Positions 6,842-15,161 of a DNA stretch of 43,836 nt are shown here, piece by piece. The notes under the pieces were generated by a model. It was given only the letters and a program-made list of their open reading frames with translations, searched no databases and was not told the DNA's origin. The stretch's first letter is position 1. The number at the start of each line of letters is the position of its first letter. Source of the DNA: a bacterium (GTDB lineage: Bacteria > Patescibacteriota > Minisyncoccia > 2-02-FULL-40-12 > IGHO2-01-FULL-4-A); the NCBI GenBank assembly GCA_030698885.1, contig JAUYLN010000033.1, positions 1-43,836 of the forward strand. The letters are read 5' to 3'. The position numbers and the translations under genes were made by a program.

Positions 6842-8375
6842 GAATAAGCGCTGGATAATAATACTCATCATTATTGCTACTGCCGCATTTTTCAGGTTTT
6901 ATAATTTGGCAGATGCTCCGCCGGGACTTTATCCTGACGAGGCCATGAACGGCAATAATGCTCTTCAAGCTATATCAACCGGAGATTATAAAGTTTTCTA
7001 TCCGGAAAACAATGGCCGGGAGGGCCTCTTCATGAACCTTCAGGCTATTTCAATTTCGGCGTTCGGCAATGAACCCTGGGCACTAAGACTGGTTTCTGCG
7101 ATTTTTGGAACACTGACCGTGCTGGGCTTGTATCTTTTAACTAAGGAACTATTTAACCGGCACATAGCATACATAGCCAGTTTTTTACTTGCCGTTTCTT
7201 TCTGGCATGTCCTTTTCTCTCGTATTAGCTTTAGGGCCATAATGGCTCCTATGTTTTTAGTTTTTGCTTTGTATTTTCTGTGGCAGGCTCTTCGCAGTAA
7301 GCACCTTTTACCGTTCGCCATAAGCGGACTTTTCTGGGGATTGGGCTTATATTCATATCTTGCATTCCGCATAATACCACTAGCAGCCATAATAACACTG
7401 CTCGCCTACTGGCATTTTATAAAGAAAGATTATGACCACGAAAAATATGAAAGGGTTAAAATGGATATCGCACGCGGACTGGTTCTTGCATTATTTGTTG
7501 CGGCATTAGTTTCAATTCCTCTGGCTCTCTATTTTTATAATAATCCCGGTGATTTCTTGGGCAGAACCGGCCAGCTGTCAATTTTTGCATCTGAAAATCC
7601 TGCCTTGACTTTAATTAAAAACTTAGGCCAAACCCTTGCCATGTTTAATTTTGAGGGCGACCGCAACTGGCGCCACAATCTGGGCGGTTCACCCATGCTT
7701 TTGTGGCCGGTGGGAGCCATGTTCGTTGTAGGTTTTTTAAGAAGCATCTTCAAGTGCCTGCGCCAATGGAAAAGACACGGCCATTTCTCAACTGTTCAAA
7801 CCCTTCTTTTGTCCTGGTTTTTTGTAGGCCTCCTGCCGGTAATACTTTCCAGTGAAGGCATCCCCCACGCCCTTCGGGCAATAATCATCGTGCCGGTAGT
7901 TTATATTTTTGCCGCTGAAGGAATCTGGTGGCTATATGAGGTAATGAGCAGAGAGTATCGGTCAACAGATGTTCACGAAATTAAGCTAAGGAGGCTCAAA
8001 ATATCTGAAAGCAATATTGTTGCGGGATTTGCAATAATAGTATTCCTTGGCGCCATAGCTATCGCTAACTTTGATAAATATTTCAACAAGTGGGCCCAGA
8101 GCCCTATAACAGCAGCTTATTTCAATAAAAATTATGTTGACCTCGGAAAACACATAAACAACCTGCCTATTGAAGTAAAAAAATATGTACTGGTTAACGC
8201 CGGAGGGGTTCTGGTAAACGGTATTCCAATGCCATCCCAAACCGTAATGTTTATCACCGATACATATACTCCTGAAAAGCAAAAAGCTAAAAATATATTT
8301 TACTTAACCGAAGAACAATTTGTTAAAACAAGAATAGAAAGGGACGCCCTAGTTTTACCGCTTGAACAGCGATAA
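6840..8375 (+). CDS. PMT/ArnT-type membrane glycosyltransferase
   Basis: A 511-aa polytopic membrane protein with about ten hydrophobic segments. The N-terminal extracytoplasmic loop PPGLYPDEAMNGNNAL holds the Asp-Glu pair typical of GT-C enzymes (protein O-mannosyltransferase, ArnT). These use polyprenyl-phosphate sugars as donors and act on the outer face of the membrane. The acceptor cannot be told. The ATG sits at the end of a long inverted repeat and has no clear Shine-Dalgarno; if the 5' RNA folds as the repeat predicts, the start is sequestered. The next gene is a second GT-C protein of a different subfamily. Confidence 0.85.
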   Translation: MNKRWIIILIIIATAAFFRFYNLADAPPGLYPDEAMNGNNALQAISTGDYKVFYPENNGREGLFMNLQAISISAFGNEPWALRLVSAIFGTLTVLGLYLLTKELFNRHIAYIASFLLAVSFWHVLFSRISFRAIMAPMFLVFALYFLWQALRSKHLLPFAISGLFWGLGLYSYLAFRIIPLAAIITLLAYWHFIKKDYDHEKYERVKMDIARGLVLALFVAALVSIPLALYFYNNPGDFLGRTGQLSIFASENPALTLIKNLGQTLAMFNFEGDRNWRHNLGGSPMLLWPVGAMFVVGFLRSIFKCLRQWKRHGHFSTVQTLLLSWFFVGLLPVILSSEGIPHALRAIIIVPVVYIFAAEGIWWLYEVMSREYRSTDVHEIKLRRLKISESNIVAGFAIIVFLGAIAIANFDKYFNKWAQSPITAAYFNKNYVDLGKHINNLPIEVKKYVLVNAGGVLVNGIPMPSQTVMFITDTYTPEKQKAKNIFYLTEEQFVKTRIERDALVLPLEQR

Positions 8376-8516
8376 AACTAAATTTCTAATTACTAATTAA
8401 CCTAATTATTCTAAATAATTCCCAATACCCAATTCCCAATTTTAAATTTAAAACTTGTGGCTTGAGTATTGTTTAGGAATTAGGATTTAGAAATTAGAAA
8501 TTAAAAAAATAAATTT
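8376..8516. repeat. AT-rich degenerate palindromic spacer
   Basis: A 141-bp spacer built from variants of CTAATTACTAATTAACC and GGAATTAGGATTTAGAAATT, so the left half is roughly the complement of the right. Similar low-complexity spacers with other words occur before nusB, rnc and the DedA gene. Confidence 0.6.
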
Positions 8517-10304
8517 ATGGCAAAATATAAACATAATCTCATAGTCGTGGCAATAATTGCTATCGCCACCATCTTAGCTATCTCCTCCGTTTGGAACGAA
8601 AATATTATCGTGGATGAGGTTCCTCATATAGGCGCGGGATATTCTTATCTAGTCAAACAGGATATGCGTCTTAACCCTGAGCATCCGCCATTGGCCAAAG
8701 ACATCGCCGCCATTCCCCTACTATTTCTTAATCTGGACCAAAGAGTTTTTGATACGGATATTTGGCAAACTAAAGTAAATGACCAGTGGTACTTTGGAAG
8801 AATGCTTATATTTCAATCCGGAAACGATGCCGATCTGATAGCTCATGCCGTTAAAATCCCGATGCTCCTGTTCTTTGTTCTGTCGGCTGTTCTGGTATTT
8901 AAATGGGCAAATAAACTTTATGGCAACCGTTTTGCCTTGATTGCCTTAATACTTTTCTCTTTCTCTCCGACTATAATGGCGCACTCTCGTTTTGTTACCA
9001 CAGACATACCGGCAATGTTCGGCATACTGCTGGCAACATATTTTTTCATTAAATATCTGGGAGACCAGACCAGAAAAAATTTAATCATAGCCGGCCTCAC
9101 ATTCGGAGTGGCGCTTTTGCTTAAATTTTCAACCTTCCTTCTTGTCCCGTACTTTTTGGCTTTAGCTGTAATATACGGCTTATCCCGCACAAACAAAAAA
9201 CTACTTAATACTTTTCACTTATTACTTACTACTGTCCTCATATTCATTGTCGGTTTTATCCTAGTTGTCTGGCCGGTTTATTATTTCCACACTGTCGGTT
9301 ATCCGGCCGAACGCCAATATAGCGACACCGAGCATATCCTATCGTCTTACGGTAACCGCAAATTCGCCGACCCCGTGGTCTGGATGTCTGATAAACCTGT
9401 AATAAGAGCTCTCGGCCAATATGGACTCGGCCTGCTTATGGTTGTCCAGCGTTCTGTTGGCGGAAACAACGTGTACTTCCTCGGTGAAGTTTCAAAAAAT
9501 GCCTGGAAAGAATACTTCCCTATTGTTTATTTTGTAAAAGAACCGCTGGCCTGGTGGGCGCTTGCTATCATGGCTGTAGCTTATATAGCTTGGCAGGTCA
9601 AAAGGCCGACTAAAAAATTATTGGAAGCTACAGGAGAATTTATTAGAACTTATTTTGCTGAACTTGCTATGTTACTTTGGGTTGCCGTTTTTTGGTATTC
9701 CAGCGTAACCAGCAACCTTAATATCGGCGTCCGGCATCTGTCGCCTACTTTCCCGTTCGTGATATTGCTCGTATCAGGACAACTAGGTCGTCTCTGGCAT
9801 AAATTTAAGGAGTCTTCGCCTAAAAAACTTAAGGCCTACAGCTTATTGCTTACGGCCCTACTCGGCTGGTATATATTTGAAAACTTGCGTATATATCCAT
9901 ATTACCTTACCTACTTCAACCAAACCGTAGGTGGACCTTCGGAAGGACACAAAGTGGTAACTGACTCCAATCTTGATTGGGGCCAGGATTTAAGAAGATT
10001 TTCAGAATGGGTTAAAGAAAATAATATTGAGAAAATAGAATTTGATTACTTCGGCTGGGCCGATCCCGCATATTATCTTGGCAACCGCTACATCTGGTCA
10101 AACTCAACTAAATTTATGGACGCCAAAGATTTCATACAGCGAAACGAATCCAACGGCTGGCTGGCAGTATCAGCAAACTTTTACCAGGGCTCCCAGGGTC
10201 CCAAAGAAGAGGGATTCAAAACCCCGAATTATCTCTGGCTTCACGAATACCGTCCGGTTGCCATCATCGGCAACTCTATCTTCATCTTCCGGATAACTCA
10301 GTAG
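8517..10304 (+). CDS. PMT-family (GT39-like) membrane glycosyltransferase
   Basis: A 595-aa protein with an N-terminal membrane helix followed by IIVDEVPHIGAGYSYL (Asp-Glu motif of GT-C folds) and RLNPEHPPLAKDIAAIPLL, a sequence style typical of the PMT_2 family. About ten further hydrophobic segments follow, then a soluble C-terminal domain with SNLDWGQDLRRFSEWV. It probably transfers a sugar from a polyprenyl-phosphate donor to a protein or glycan on the outer face of the membrane. The AT-rich spacer in front makes the start less certain, but the ATG gives the usual first helix. It ends at a bidirectional terminator shared with the facing coiled-coil gene. Confidence 0.85.
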   Translation: MAKYKHNLIVVAIIAIATILAISSVWNENIIVDEVPHIGAGYSYLVKQDMRLNPEHPPLAKDIAAIPLLFLNLDQRVFDTDIWQTKVNDQWYFGRMLIFQSGNDADLIAHAVKIPMLLFFVLSAVLVFKWANKLYGNRFALIALILFSFSPTIMAHSRFVTTDIPAMFGILLATYFFIKYLGDQTRKNLIIAGLTFGVALLLKFSTFLLVPYFLALAVIYGLSRTNKKLLNTFHLLLTTVLIFIVGFILVVWPVYYFHTVGYPAERQYSDTEHILSSYGNRKFADPVVWMSDKPVIRALGQYGLGLLMVVQRSVGGNNVYFLGEVSKNAWKEYFPIVYFVKEPLAWWALAIMAVAYIAWQVKRPTKKLLEATGEFIRTYFAELAMLLWVAVFWYSSVTSNLNIGVRHLSPTFPFVILLVSGQLGRLWHKFKESSPKKLKAYSLLLTALLGWYIFENLRIYPYYLTYFNQTVGGPSEGHKVVTDSNLDWGQDLRRFSEWVKENNIEKIEFDYFGWADPAYYLGNRYIWSNSTKFMDAKDFIQRNESNGWLAVSANFYQGSQGPKEEGFKTPNYLWLHEYRPVAIIGNSIFIFRITQ

Positions 10305-10322
10305 CTTACTCTACGAGAAAAT

Positions 10323-10352
10323 AAAAACCCTGCGGTAATTCGCGGGGTTTTT
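10323..10352. terminator. Bidirectional terminator between convergent genes
   Basis: AAAAACCC-t-GCG, a six-base loop and CGC-g-GGGTTTTT. A tracts and T tracts on both sides let it serve both the glycosyltransferase and the coiled-coil gene. Confidence 0.85.
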
Positions 10353-10377
10353 GATTTATGCCAATAGACTTTATGGA

Positions 10378-11004
10378 TTAATTCTTATGTTTAGAATGAT
10401 GAGGAACCCAGCTTGCCCTAGCCATTACCTTATTGTCTCTCAACGATTCAGCTTCCAGTCTTTCCATGGCTACTTCCCATAAAGCCTCCTGCTCATCTAT
10501 CTCTTTAAGCAAATTTCCTTTTCCTAGTTGATTTGCCGCTAATTCAAGATAAAGAATAGTAGCTCTGTTTTTCTTATGCTGGCTTTCTCCAACTTGTTTT
10601 AAAACCCAGTCCGGAGGACCATTTTTGTCTAGCTCATCTAAGAGTTTATCCTTATCTAATGTGTGCCTGAAGAGACTTATCTTCCTGCTTAAAGCCAATG
10701 CTTCCTCTTTGAGAAAATTCAGGTGCTCCTGATAAGCTTCCATTCTCAGCTCTCGGTTATTGTTAATGTCCCCAACTTCTTTACTTTGGTCTTTAATACT
10801 CTGAAATTCTTTTTCCAGCTTAGCTAGCCTATCCGCTTCTTCCCTCACCAACTCGTGAGCCGAGGCTTTTTCTTCCTCGGTAGCACCCTCCAGACTCAAG
10901 GCCGCTTCATAATCTTGTTCGGCTTTTTTTAAGTCTTCCGCTTTTTTATCCTGATTTTCCAGCGCACTTTGATGGTCAGAAAGCGTAGGTTCTTTTTTAT
11001 CCAT
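10378..11004 (-). CDS. Hypothetical coiled-coil protein
   Basis: 208 residues, highly charged, rich in E, K, L and Q, with long heptad-like stretches (about 15-90 and 150-195), no signal peptide and no membrane helix. I do not recognise a family. The ATG is preceded by a plausible leaderless promoter (see 11011-11040) with no Shine-Dalgarno. It lies alone between a glycosyltransferase and frr, so the context gives no role. Confidence 0.65.
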   Translation of the reverse strand: MDKKEPTLSDHQSALENQDKKAEDLKKAEQDYEAALSLEGATEEEKASAHELVREEADRLAKLEKEFQSIKDQSKEVGDINNNRELRMEAYQEHLNFLKEEALALSRKISLFRHTLDKDKLLDELDKNGPPDWVLKQVGESQHKKNRATILYLELAANQLGKGNLLKEIDEQEALWEVAMERLEAESLRDNKVMARASWVPHHSKHKN

Positions 11005-11010
11005 GTTTTG

Positions 11011-11040
11011 ATATTAGCATAAAGACTATCCACGATGCAA
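11011..11040 (-). promoter_or_regulatory. Leaderless promoter of the coiled-coil gene
   Basis: On the minus strand TTGCAT, an 18-base spacer, TAATAT, then six bases (CAAAAC) to the ATG. Transcription would start at or next to the start codon. Confidence 0.55.
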
Positions 11041-11125
11041 AATCTATACTTTTTATTATTCATTTCTATCTTCTCCCTACCCTCCCCTGACAAAGGATGC
11101 CCTAACAAGGACTGCGGGGGGCACA

Positions 11126-11158
11126 AATCAACACCTGGCGTTACACCAGGTGTTGATT
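11126..11158 (-). terminator. Hairpin downstream of frr
   Basis: A 13-bp stem AATCAACACCTGG/CCAGGTGTTGATT with a seven-base loop. The T tract is weak, so it may be a transcript-end stabiliser. Confidence 0.55.
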
Positions 11159-11189
11159 ATTTATGCTGAAAAAGTTTGACGCCTAGGCG

Positions 11190-11750
11190 CTAGGCATTCA
11201 TCAGCTCTTCCTCTTTCTTTTTTTCCAGCTCCTCTATTTTTTTATTACAATCATCCACTAATTTCTGCAGGTCGTCTTTAGCTTTAAATTTCTCGTCCTC
11301 CCTTATCTCTCCGTCCTTTTCCCCCGCCTGAACATTATGCCAGGCATCTTCCCTATGTTTTCTCAACTTAATTCTGGCGTCCTCGCTTTTGGTCTTCAGC
11401 AATTTAACAAATTCCTTGCGTCTTTCTTCGGTTAACGGTGGAATATTTAAAATTATTGCCGGGCCGTTAACTATCGGATTTATGCTTAACTCACTTCTGG
11501 ATATGGCCCCGCTGATAGCCTGAATGGCATTCTTGTCCCATGGCTGAATAGAAAGCGAACGCGGTTCAGGTGTAGTTATCGTCGCCAACTCTTTTATCCT
11601 CATCTTCTGGCCATACAAATCAACCACAATATCCTCCACCAAAGATGGTGTAGCCCGCCCAGTCCTTATCATAGAAATATCCTTGTGATAAAAATCTAAA
11701 ACCCCGTCAAATTCCAATTTAGTTTTGCTTAAAATTTCTTTTAATTGCAT
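11190..11750 (-). CDS. frr: Ribosome recycling factor
   Basis: 186 aa, the usual length for RRF, which splits post-termination ribosomes together with EF-G. Family landmarks are IRTGRATPSLVEDIVVDLYG, PEPRSLSIQPWDK, NPIVNGPAIILNIPPLTEERRKE and the lysine-rich long helix to the C terminus. It lies downstream of the delta' gene on the same strand, with a hairpin-rich gap between them and a stem-loop after it. The ATG has no clear Shine-Dalgarno. Confidence 0.97.
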   Translation of the reverse strand: MQLKEILSKTKLEFDGVLDFYHKDISMIRTGRATPSLVEDIVVDLYGQKMRIKELATITTPEPRSLSIQPWDKNAIQAISGAISRSELSINPIVNGPAIILNIPPLTEERRKEFVKLLKTKSEDARIKLRKHREDAWHNVQAGEKDGEIREDEKFKAKDDLQKLVDDCNKKIEELEKKKEEELMNA

Positions 11751-11775
11751 ATTATAAATATTGAATCTTAAACGG

Positions 11776-11953
11776 CTTGTGTGTTTGATTCAAGATCGAG
11801 GCATCCCGCCATGGCGGGATAACAAAGATATTGAACAAACCCGAAGGAGATTCTTGAGCGGCTAAAGCACGCCCATGAAACTTCTCCTGAAAAGGGTCTA
11901 AAATCATGATAAGCCCTCAAGCGCCCAGGCTTCATGATTTTAGACACACAAGT
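11776..11953. repeat. Nested hairpin element between holB-like gene and frr
   Basis: An outer stem CTTGTGTGT/ACACACAAG encloses three hairpins: ATCCCGCC/GGCGGGAT at 11803-11820, AGGAGA...TCTCCT at 11845-11887, and a perfect 14-bp stem GTCTAAAATCATGA/TCATGATTTTAGAC at about 11896-11945. It fills the 208-bp gap. The architecture recalls elements A-C, but the sequence is not shared. Confidence 0.65.
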
Positions 11954-11958
11954 CGCAA

Positions 11959-12822
11959 TCACAAACCTATCAGGAAGTTATCTAGGGCCAATCGATGATT
12001 ATACTGTGGCTGACCCAGCGCGTACTTTAAATCTAGCAGATTTTTGACTACTTTTGCAATTCTGGGGTCGGCCTTTGCTTTTGGTCTCAAATAAAGCAAC
12101 CAGTACAAAGTTAACTTATCCAGCTTATCTGACTGTTTTGCATCCGCCATTTTGGCTGAAAATTGCAAACGCTCGGCAATAGGCATTTTCTCCAGTTTAT
12201 AAAACTGTTCAGCGGCAGGCTTTATTTCTTTAAAAGAATCATTATCAAAAATTTTTAGAATAAGACCGGTCCGGCCGGATGAGAAATCAGCTAAAAAATC
12301 TATTTGCTCATTATTCAATTCTCCGGCACAAGAAGCTATAACCTTTTTAATTTCTTCTTTTCCGGGTGTCGGAAAATACATTTTCTGGCAACGGGAATTT
12401 ATAGTAGGTAAAAGCGAATCAGGCCTGTGGCTGACCAGCATAATTATGGCATAGGCAGGAGGTTCCTCCACTATTTTGAGCAATGCATTTTGAGCCGGTT
12501 CCTGCATTTTATGGGCATCATCAATGATTACAAATTTGTGCTCCCCTCCCATTGGCCTTAGACTTAAAAATTGTTTTATCTTACGGACCTCATCTATGCT
12601 GATGGATTGTCCGCTTTCCGAGCTTGAGCTATCCACCAGCATCACATCTTGATTTATTTGCTTTTGATAATCCCCCGAAATTCCGGCAAGCTCCATTGCA
12701 AAAGTTCTTTTGCCTATCATCTCCTGCCCATAAAATAAAAAACTATTAGCCGATAAGTCGCCCTTTAACGCCTTAGTAAAATATTTTTTTAACCTGTTGA
12801 AGCCTATTGTTTTCCAGTTCAT
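11959..12822 (-). CDS. holB: DNA polymerase III delta' subunit (clamp-loader AAA protein)
   Basis: 287 aa. It reads FLFYGQEMIGKRTFAMELA at the P-loop position, HKFVIIDDAHKMQEPAQNALLKIVEEPP for the Walker B and following helix, and LLPTINSRCQKMYF with the SRC motif that supplies the arginine finger in clamp loaders. The P-loop is weak and the four zinc-binding cysteines of DnaX are missing, which fits delta' and not tau/gamma. It would load the sliding clamp within the replisome. Its start faces the erpA-type gene across a 45-bp divergent promoter region. Confidence 0.85.
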   Translation of the reverse strand: MNWKTIGFNRLKKYFTKALKGDLSANSFLFYGQEMIGKRTFAMELAGISGDYQKQINQDVMLVDSSSSESGQSISIDEVRKIKQFLSLRPMGGEHKFVIIDDAHKMQEPAQNALLKIVEEPPAYAIIMLVSHRPDSLLPTINSRCQKMYFPTPGKEEIKKVIASCAGELNNEQIDFLADFSSGRTGLILKIFDNDSFKEIKPAAEQFYKLEKMPIAERLQFSAKMADAKQSDKLDKLTLYWLLYLRPKAKADPRIAKVVKNLLDLKYALGQPQYNHRLALDNFLIGL

Positions 12823-12828
12823 AAGCTA

Positions 12829-12838
12829 ATGTTATAAT
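12829..12838 (+). promoter_or_regulatory. Extended -10 promoter of the iron-sulfur carrier gene
   Basis: ATGTTATAAT gives an extended -10 (TG-N-TATAAT) with no clear -35. An AAGGAG Shine-Dalgarno lies between it and the ATG at 12868. Confidence 0.6.
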
Positions 12839-12867
12839 AATACCGGTATTTTTAAAAGGAGCTGATT

Positions 12868-13215
12868 ATGAAAATGACACAGGCAGCTATTGATAAGGTC
12901 CTTGAGCTTATGCTGACCCAAAAAGATCCGATACCTCTTGGCCTTAGGGTGAGCGTTCAAGGTGGCGGATGCTCCGGTTTTCAATACCGCATGCAATTCA
13001 TTGAAAAAGAAAATGACAAACTAGCGCTGGATAAAGAGTTTCTTTTCCGAGACAAAAACAATCAAGAGCTTAAAGTTCTTGTTGACCAGGCCAGTATTCT
13101 ATATTTAAAAAACTGTGAAATAGACTATGTTGAAACCCTTGAGAGTGCCGGATTTAAATTTAATAACCCGGACACCACCAGCACCTGCGGGTGCGGAAGC
13201 TCTTTTTCCGCCTGA
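12868..13215 (+). CDS. Iron-sulfur cluster carrier of the ErpA/IscA (HesB) family
   Basis: 115 aa, normal for A-type carriers. The three conserved cysteines are present in GGGCSGFQY and in the C-terminal TCGCGSSF. The central part ILYLKNCEIDYVETLESAGFKFNNP is typical of the family. It delivers or holds Fe-S clusters for apo-proteins. No other isc/suf gene is nearby, so partners are elsewhere. A good AAGGAG lies eight bases ahead of the ATG, and a clean terminator follows. Confidence 0.95.
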   Translation: MKMTQAAIDKVLELMLTQKDPIPLGLRVSVQGGGCSGFQYRMQFIEKENDKLALDKEFLFRDKNNQELKVLVDQASILYLKNCEIDYVETLESAGFKFNNPDTTSTCGCGSSFSA

Positions 13216-13224
13216 ACAAGATTC

Positions 13225-13253
13225 AAAAGCCCCCGCTTTAGCGGGGGCTTTTT
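13225..13253 (+). terminator. Terminator after the erpA-type gene
   Basis: AAAAGCCCCCGC, four-base loop, GCGGGGGCTTTTT. Confidence 0.9.
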
Positions 13254-13269
13254 ACTTACTGCTTATCCA

Positions 13270-13470
13270 CTACATTGAAGGGTTGCTCGGTGGCATATTC
13301 ATACCCTGATCTGACGGAGGATTTTGGGGTGGCAATGAGCTTGGCATTGAAGGACCCGATGAATCCGTTGGGCTTCCTCCTCCTCCACTCTTCATGCCTC
13401 CACCCTTTTTAAGCCAAAAATATACTACTATTAAAACGACCAAAACGATTACGCCGACTATTGTAAACAT
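13270..13470 (-). CDS. Small single-pass membrane protein with a Gly/Pro/Ser tail
   Basis: 66 aa: an N-terminal hydrophobic helix (about residues 3-19), a KKGGGMKSGGGG linker and a tail rich in P, S, N and M. I know no family function. The ATG lacks a clear Shine-Dalgarno. It lies downstream of murG on the same strand, beyond a hairpin. Coding status is moderately likely because the helix-plus-tail pattern is orderly. Confidence 0.5.
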   Translation of the reverse strand: MFTIVGVIVLVVLIVVYFWLKKGGGMKSGGGGSPTDSSGPSMPSSLPPQNPPSDQGMNMPPSNPSM

Positions 13471-13480
13471 AATAAATTTG

Positions 13481-13515
13481 AAAACCTAGCATTTTTGACC
13501 AAAAAGCTGGGTTTT
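13481..13515 (-). terminator. Hairpin after murG
   Basis: AAAACCTAGC and GCTGGGTTTT pair around a 15-base loop with tracts on both sides; it lies between the murG stop and the small membrane protein. Confidence 0.55.
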
Positions 13516-13637
13516 AGTTAATTCTCCTTACGGTTATATTTTACACCCCTAAATTTTATAATTCAAAAATGTTATCCACCCCGTCAAGCGGGATTAGGCA
13601 CTCCACCGATAAAAAATCTCGAGAAAACGAGCAATTC

Positions 13638-14765
13638 CTAAATCAGTTTCAACAGACCTTCCGCAATAATACGGGCTGCATCGGGCCTGGCGAAACTCCT
13701 AATCTGTTCAGACATCTGGTCTTTTCGGATAAGAACATTTTCAATCTCTGCCATTAATATATTTGTCGTCAAATTATCCTCCTCCACGATTACCGCCCCA
13801 TATTTTGCAAATTCAGTGGCATTGGCTAGCTGATGGTCCGAGGCAGAGCCTTTTAGCGGGACCATGATTGCAGGCTTACCAAGCGCTGCTATTTCAAATA
13901 TAGAACCTGCTCCTGCCCGTGAAACAATAATATCGGCGGCGGCATAAGCCAGATTCATATCCTTTTGCTTAAAAAACGGGTAAAGCCTGTAATTTTCTTC
14001 CAAATTTTTTCCATAAGACCCCTCCCCTTCAACTATCATGGATTCTGCCTGAGCTTTAATTTGAGCAAAATTAATCGTTCCGCATTGATGGACAACATGA
14101 TATTTTTGAGTAAGCTGGACCAGAGAAAGCAAAACCGCCTCATTTATAACTCTCGCGCCCTGGCTTCCGCCGAAAAATAATATTGTCGGCCTGTCTCCTT
14201 TTAACCTGAACAGGGCTAACGCCTCCTCTTTACTGCCTCCGGTCAGTTCTTGTCGTATCGGATTTCCGACCAACTCTGTCCTGTCTGCCGGAAAATATCT
14301 CGTGGCGCCATCAAAAGAAGTAAATATTTTTACGGCAAACCTTGAAGCAATTTTGTTGGCAAGACCCGGAACCGAATCAGACTCATGAACGACTACCGGA
14401 ATGAATAAAAGTCTTGCGGCAATAAGCGGAGGAATGGAATCATAACCGCCCTTGCTAAATATTAGGTCGGGCATATAGAGCCACAGATAGTATAGGGACT
14501 GGACTACACTGAACGGCATCTTTAAAAAATCCAGAGCATTGTGGACGCTAAAATATCTCCTTAATTTTCCGGCAAATATCCTCAGATAAGGAAGCTGGAG
14601 CTCAACTGCCGCATTTTTTAAAAAATCAGAACCTGTGCCTGCGAGTATCAGCTCAAGCCTCACGCCTTTAGCCAAAGCTTGTTTTTGAAGCTCCAGGGCA
14701 ATCGGAACAAGAGGAAATGAGTGTCCCCCGCTTGACCCGCCGACCAAAATTATACGAGTTGACAT
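13638..14765 (-). CDS. murG: MurG: lipid II synthase (GlcNAc transferase)
   Basis: 375 aa GT28 enzyme that adds GlcNAc from UDP-GlcNAc to lipid I on the inner face of the membrane. Landmarks: GGSSGGHSFPLVPIALEL (the GGxGGH loop), FSKGGYDSIPPLIAARLL, VHESDSVPGLANKI, ILFFGGSQGARVINEAV and the donor site SRAGAGSIFEIAALGKPAIMVPL, followed by DHQLANA. It is complete. It sits away from a dcw cluster, which is not rare in reduced genomes. Confidence 0.96.
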   Translation of the reverse strand: MSTRIILVGGSSGGHSFPLVPIALELQKQALAKGVRLELILAGTGSDFLKNAAVELQLPYLRIFAGKLRRYFSVHNALDFLKMPFSVVQSLYYLWLYMPDLIFSKGGYDSIPPLIAARLLFIPVVVHESDSVPGLANKIASRFAVKIFTSFDGATRYFPADRTELVGNPIRQELTGGSKEEALALFRLKGDRPTILFFGGSQGARVINEAVLLSLVQLTQKYHVVHQCGTINFAQIKAQAESMIVEGEGSYGKNLEENYRLYPFFKQKDMNLAYAAADIIVSRAGAGSIFEIAALGKPAIMVPLKGSASDHQLANATEFAKYGAVIVEEDNLTTNILMAEIENVLIRKDQMSEQIRSFARPDAARIIAEGLLKLI

Positions 14766-14812
14766 GATTTAATTATACCGTAGACAGTAGTAAATATCTA
14801 GTATTAAGGGAT

Positions 14813-14843
14813 ACAAACGGCCCCGCTTAGCGGGGCCGTTTGT
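14813..14843. terminator. Strong perfect hairpin between murG and tRNA-Leu
   Basis: ACAAACGGCCCCGC, TTA, GCGGGGCCGTTTGT. It could end transcripts that come from tRNA-Leu on the minus strand. Confidence 0.7.
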
Positions 14844-14863
14844 CTTAAGACTGTGCCCGGGGG

Positions 14864-14974
14864 GAGAGTCTCCCTCAACTAAAATTTTCTTCCGAAAATT
14901 TTGTTTGGGCACCGCCTCAAGATTTTGTTCGCCAATTGCTCACAAAATAACTTTCCGGCGTTCGACTCTCGGCA
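14864..14974. repeat. Structured element D, with a copy of the tRNA-Leu 3' end
   Basis: The left end holds CCCGGGGGGAGAGTC (14866-14880), identical to 14997-15011 inside tRNA-Leu. The right end reads, in reverse, TGCCGAGAGTCGAACGCC, again like the T-arm and acceptor of that tRNA. TGCC/GGCA plus GAGAGTC/GACTCTC can pair as an outer stem around AAAATTTTC/GAAAATTTT and ATTTTGT/ACAAAAT hairpins. The arrangement matches elements A-C, but loops are not shared. Confidence 0.65.
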
Positions 14975-14994
14975 AAAATAAAACTATTTATTTG

Positions 14995-15076
14995 TACCCG
15001 GGGGGAGAGTCGAACTCCCATGCCTTGCGGCACACGATTTTGAGTCGTGCGTGTCTGCCAATTCCACCACCCGGGC
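14995..15076 (-). tRNA. tRNA-Leu (anticodon CAA)
   Basis: 82 nt on the minus strand. Acceptor GCCCGGG pairs with CCCGGGT, with discriminator A and no encoded CCA. The anticodon stem CACGA/TCGTG encloses CTCAAAA, giving anticodon CAA (reads UUG). The long variable arm TGCC-GCAA-GGCA marks a class II tRNA, and the T-arm GGGAG-TTCGACT-CTCCC is complete. The first pair is G-U. Confidence 0.95.
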
Positions 15077-15161
15077 AAATTATTTACATATTTTAGCACT
15101 TTTAAAGGCTTATTTCAATATTGTACAAAGATGCCAATCTTATAGAATACAGAAAGCACCA

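Noticed and set aside
14917-15099. 60-aa open frame reading GWWNWQTRTTQNRVPQGMG
   Set aside because: This is the usual spurious translation of a tRNA-Leu gene.
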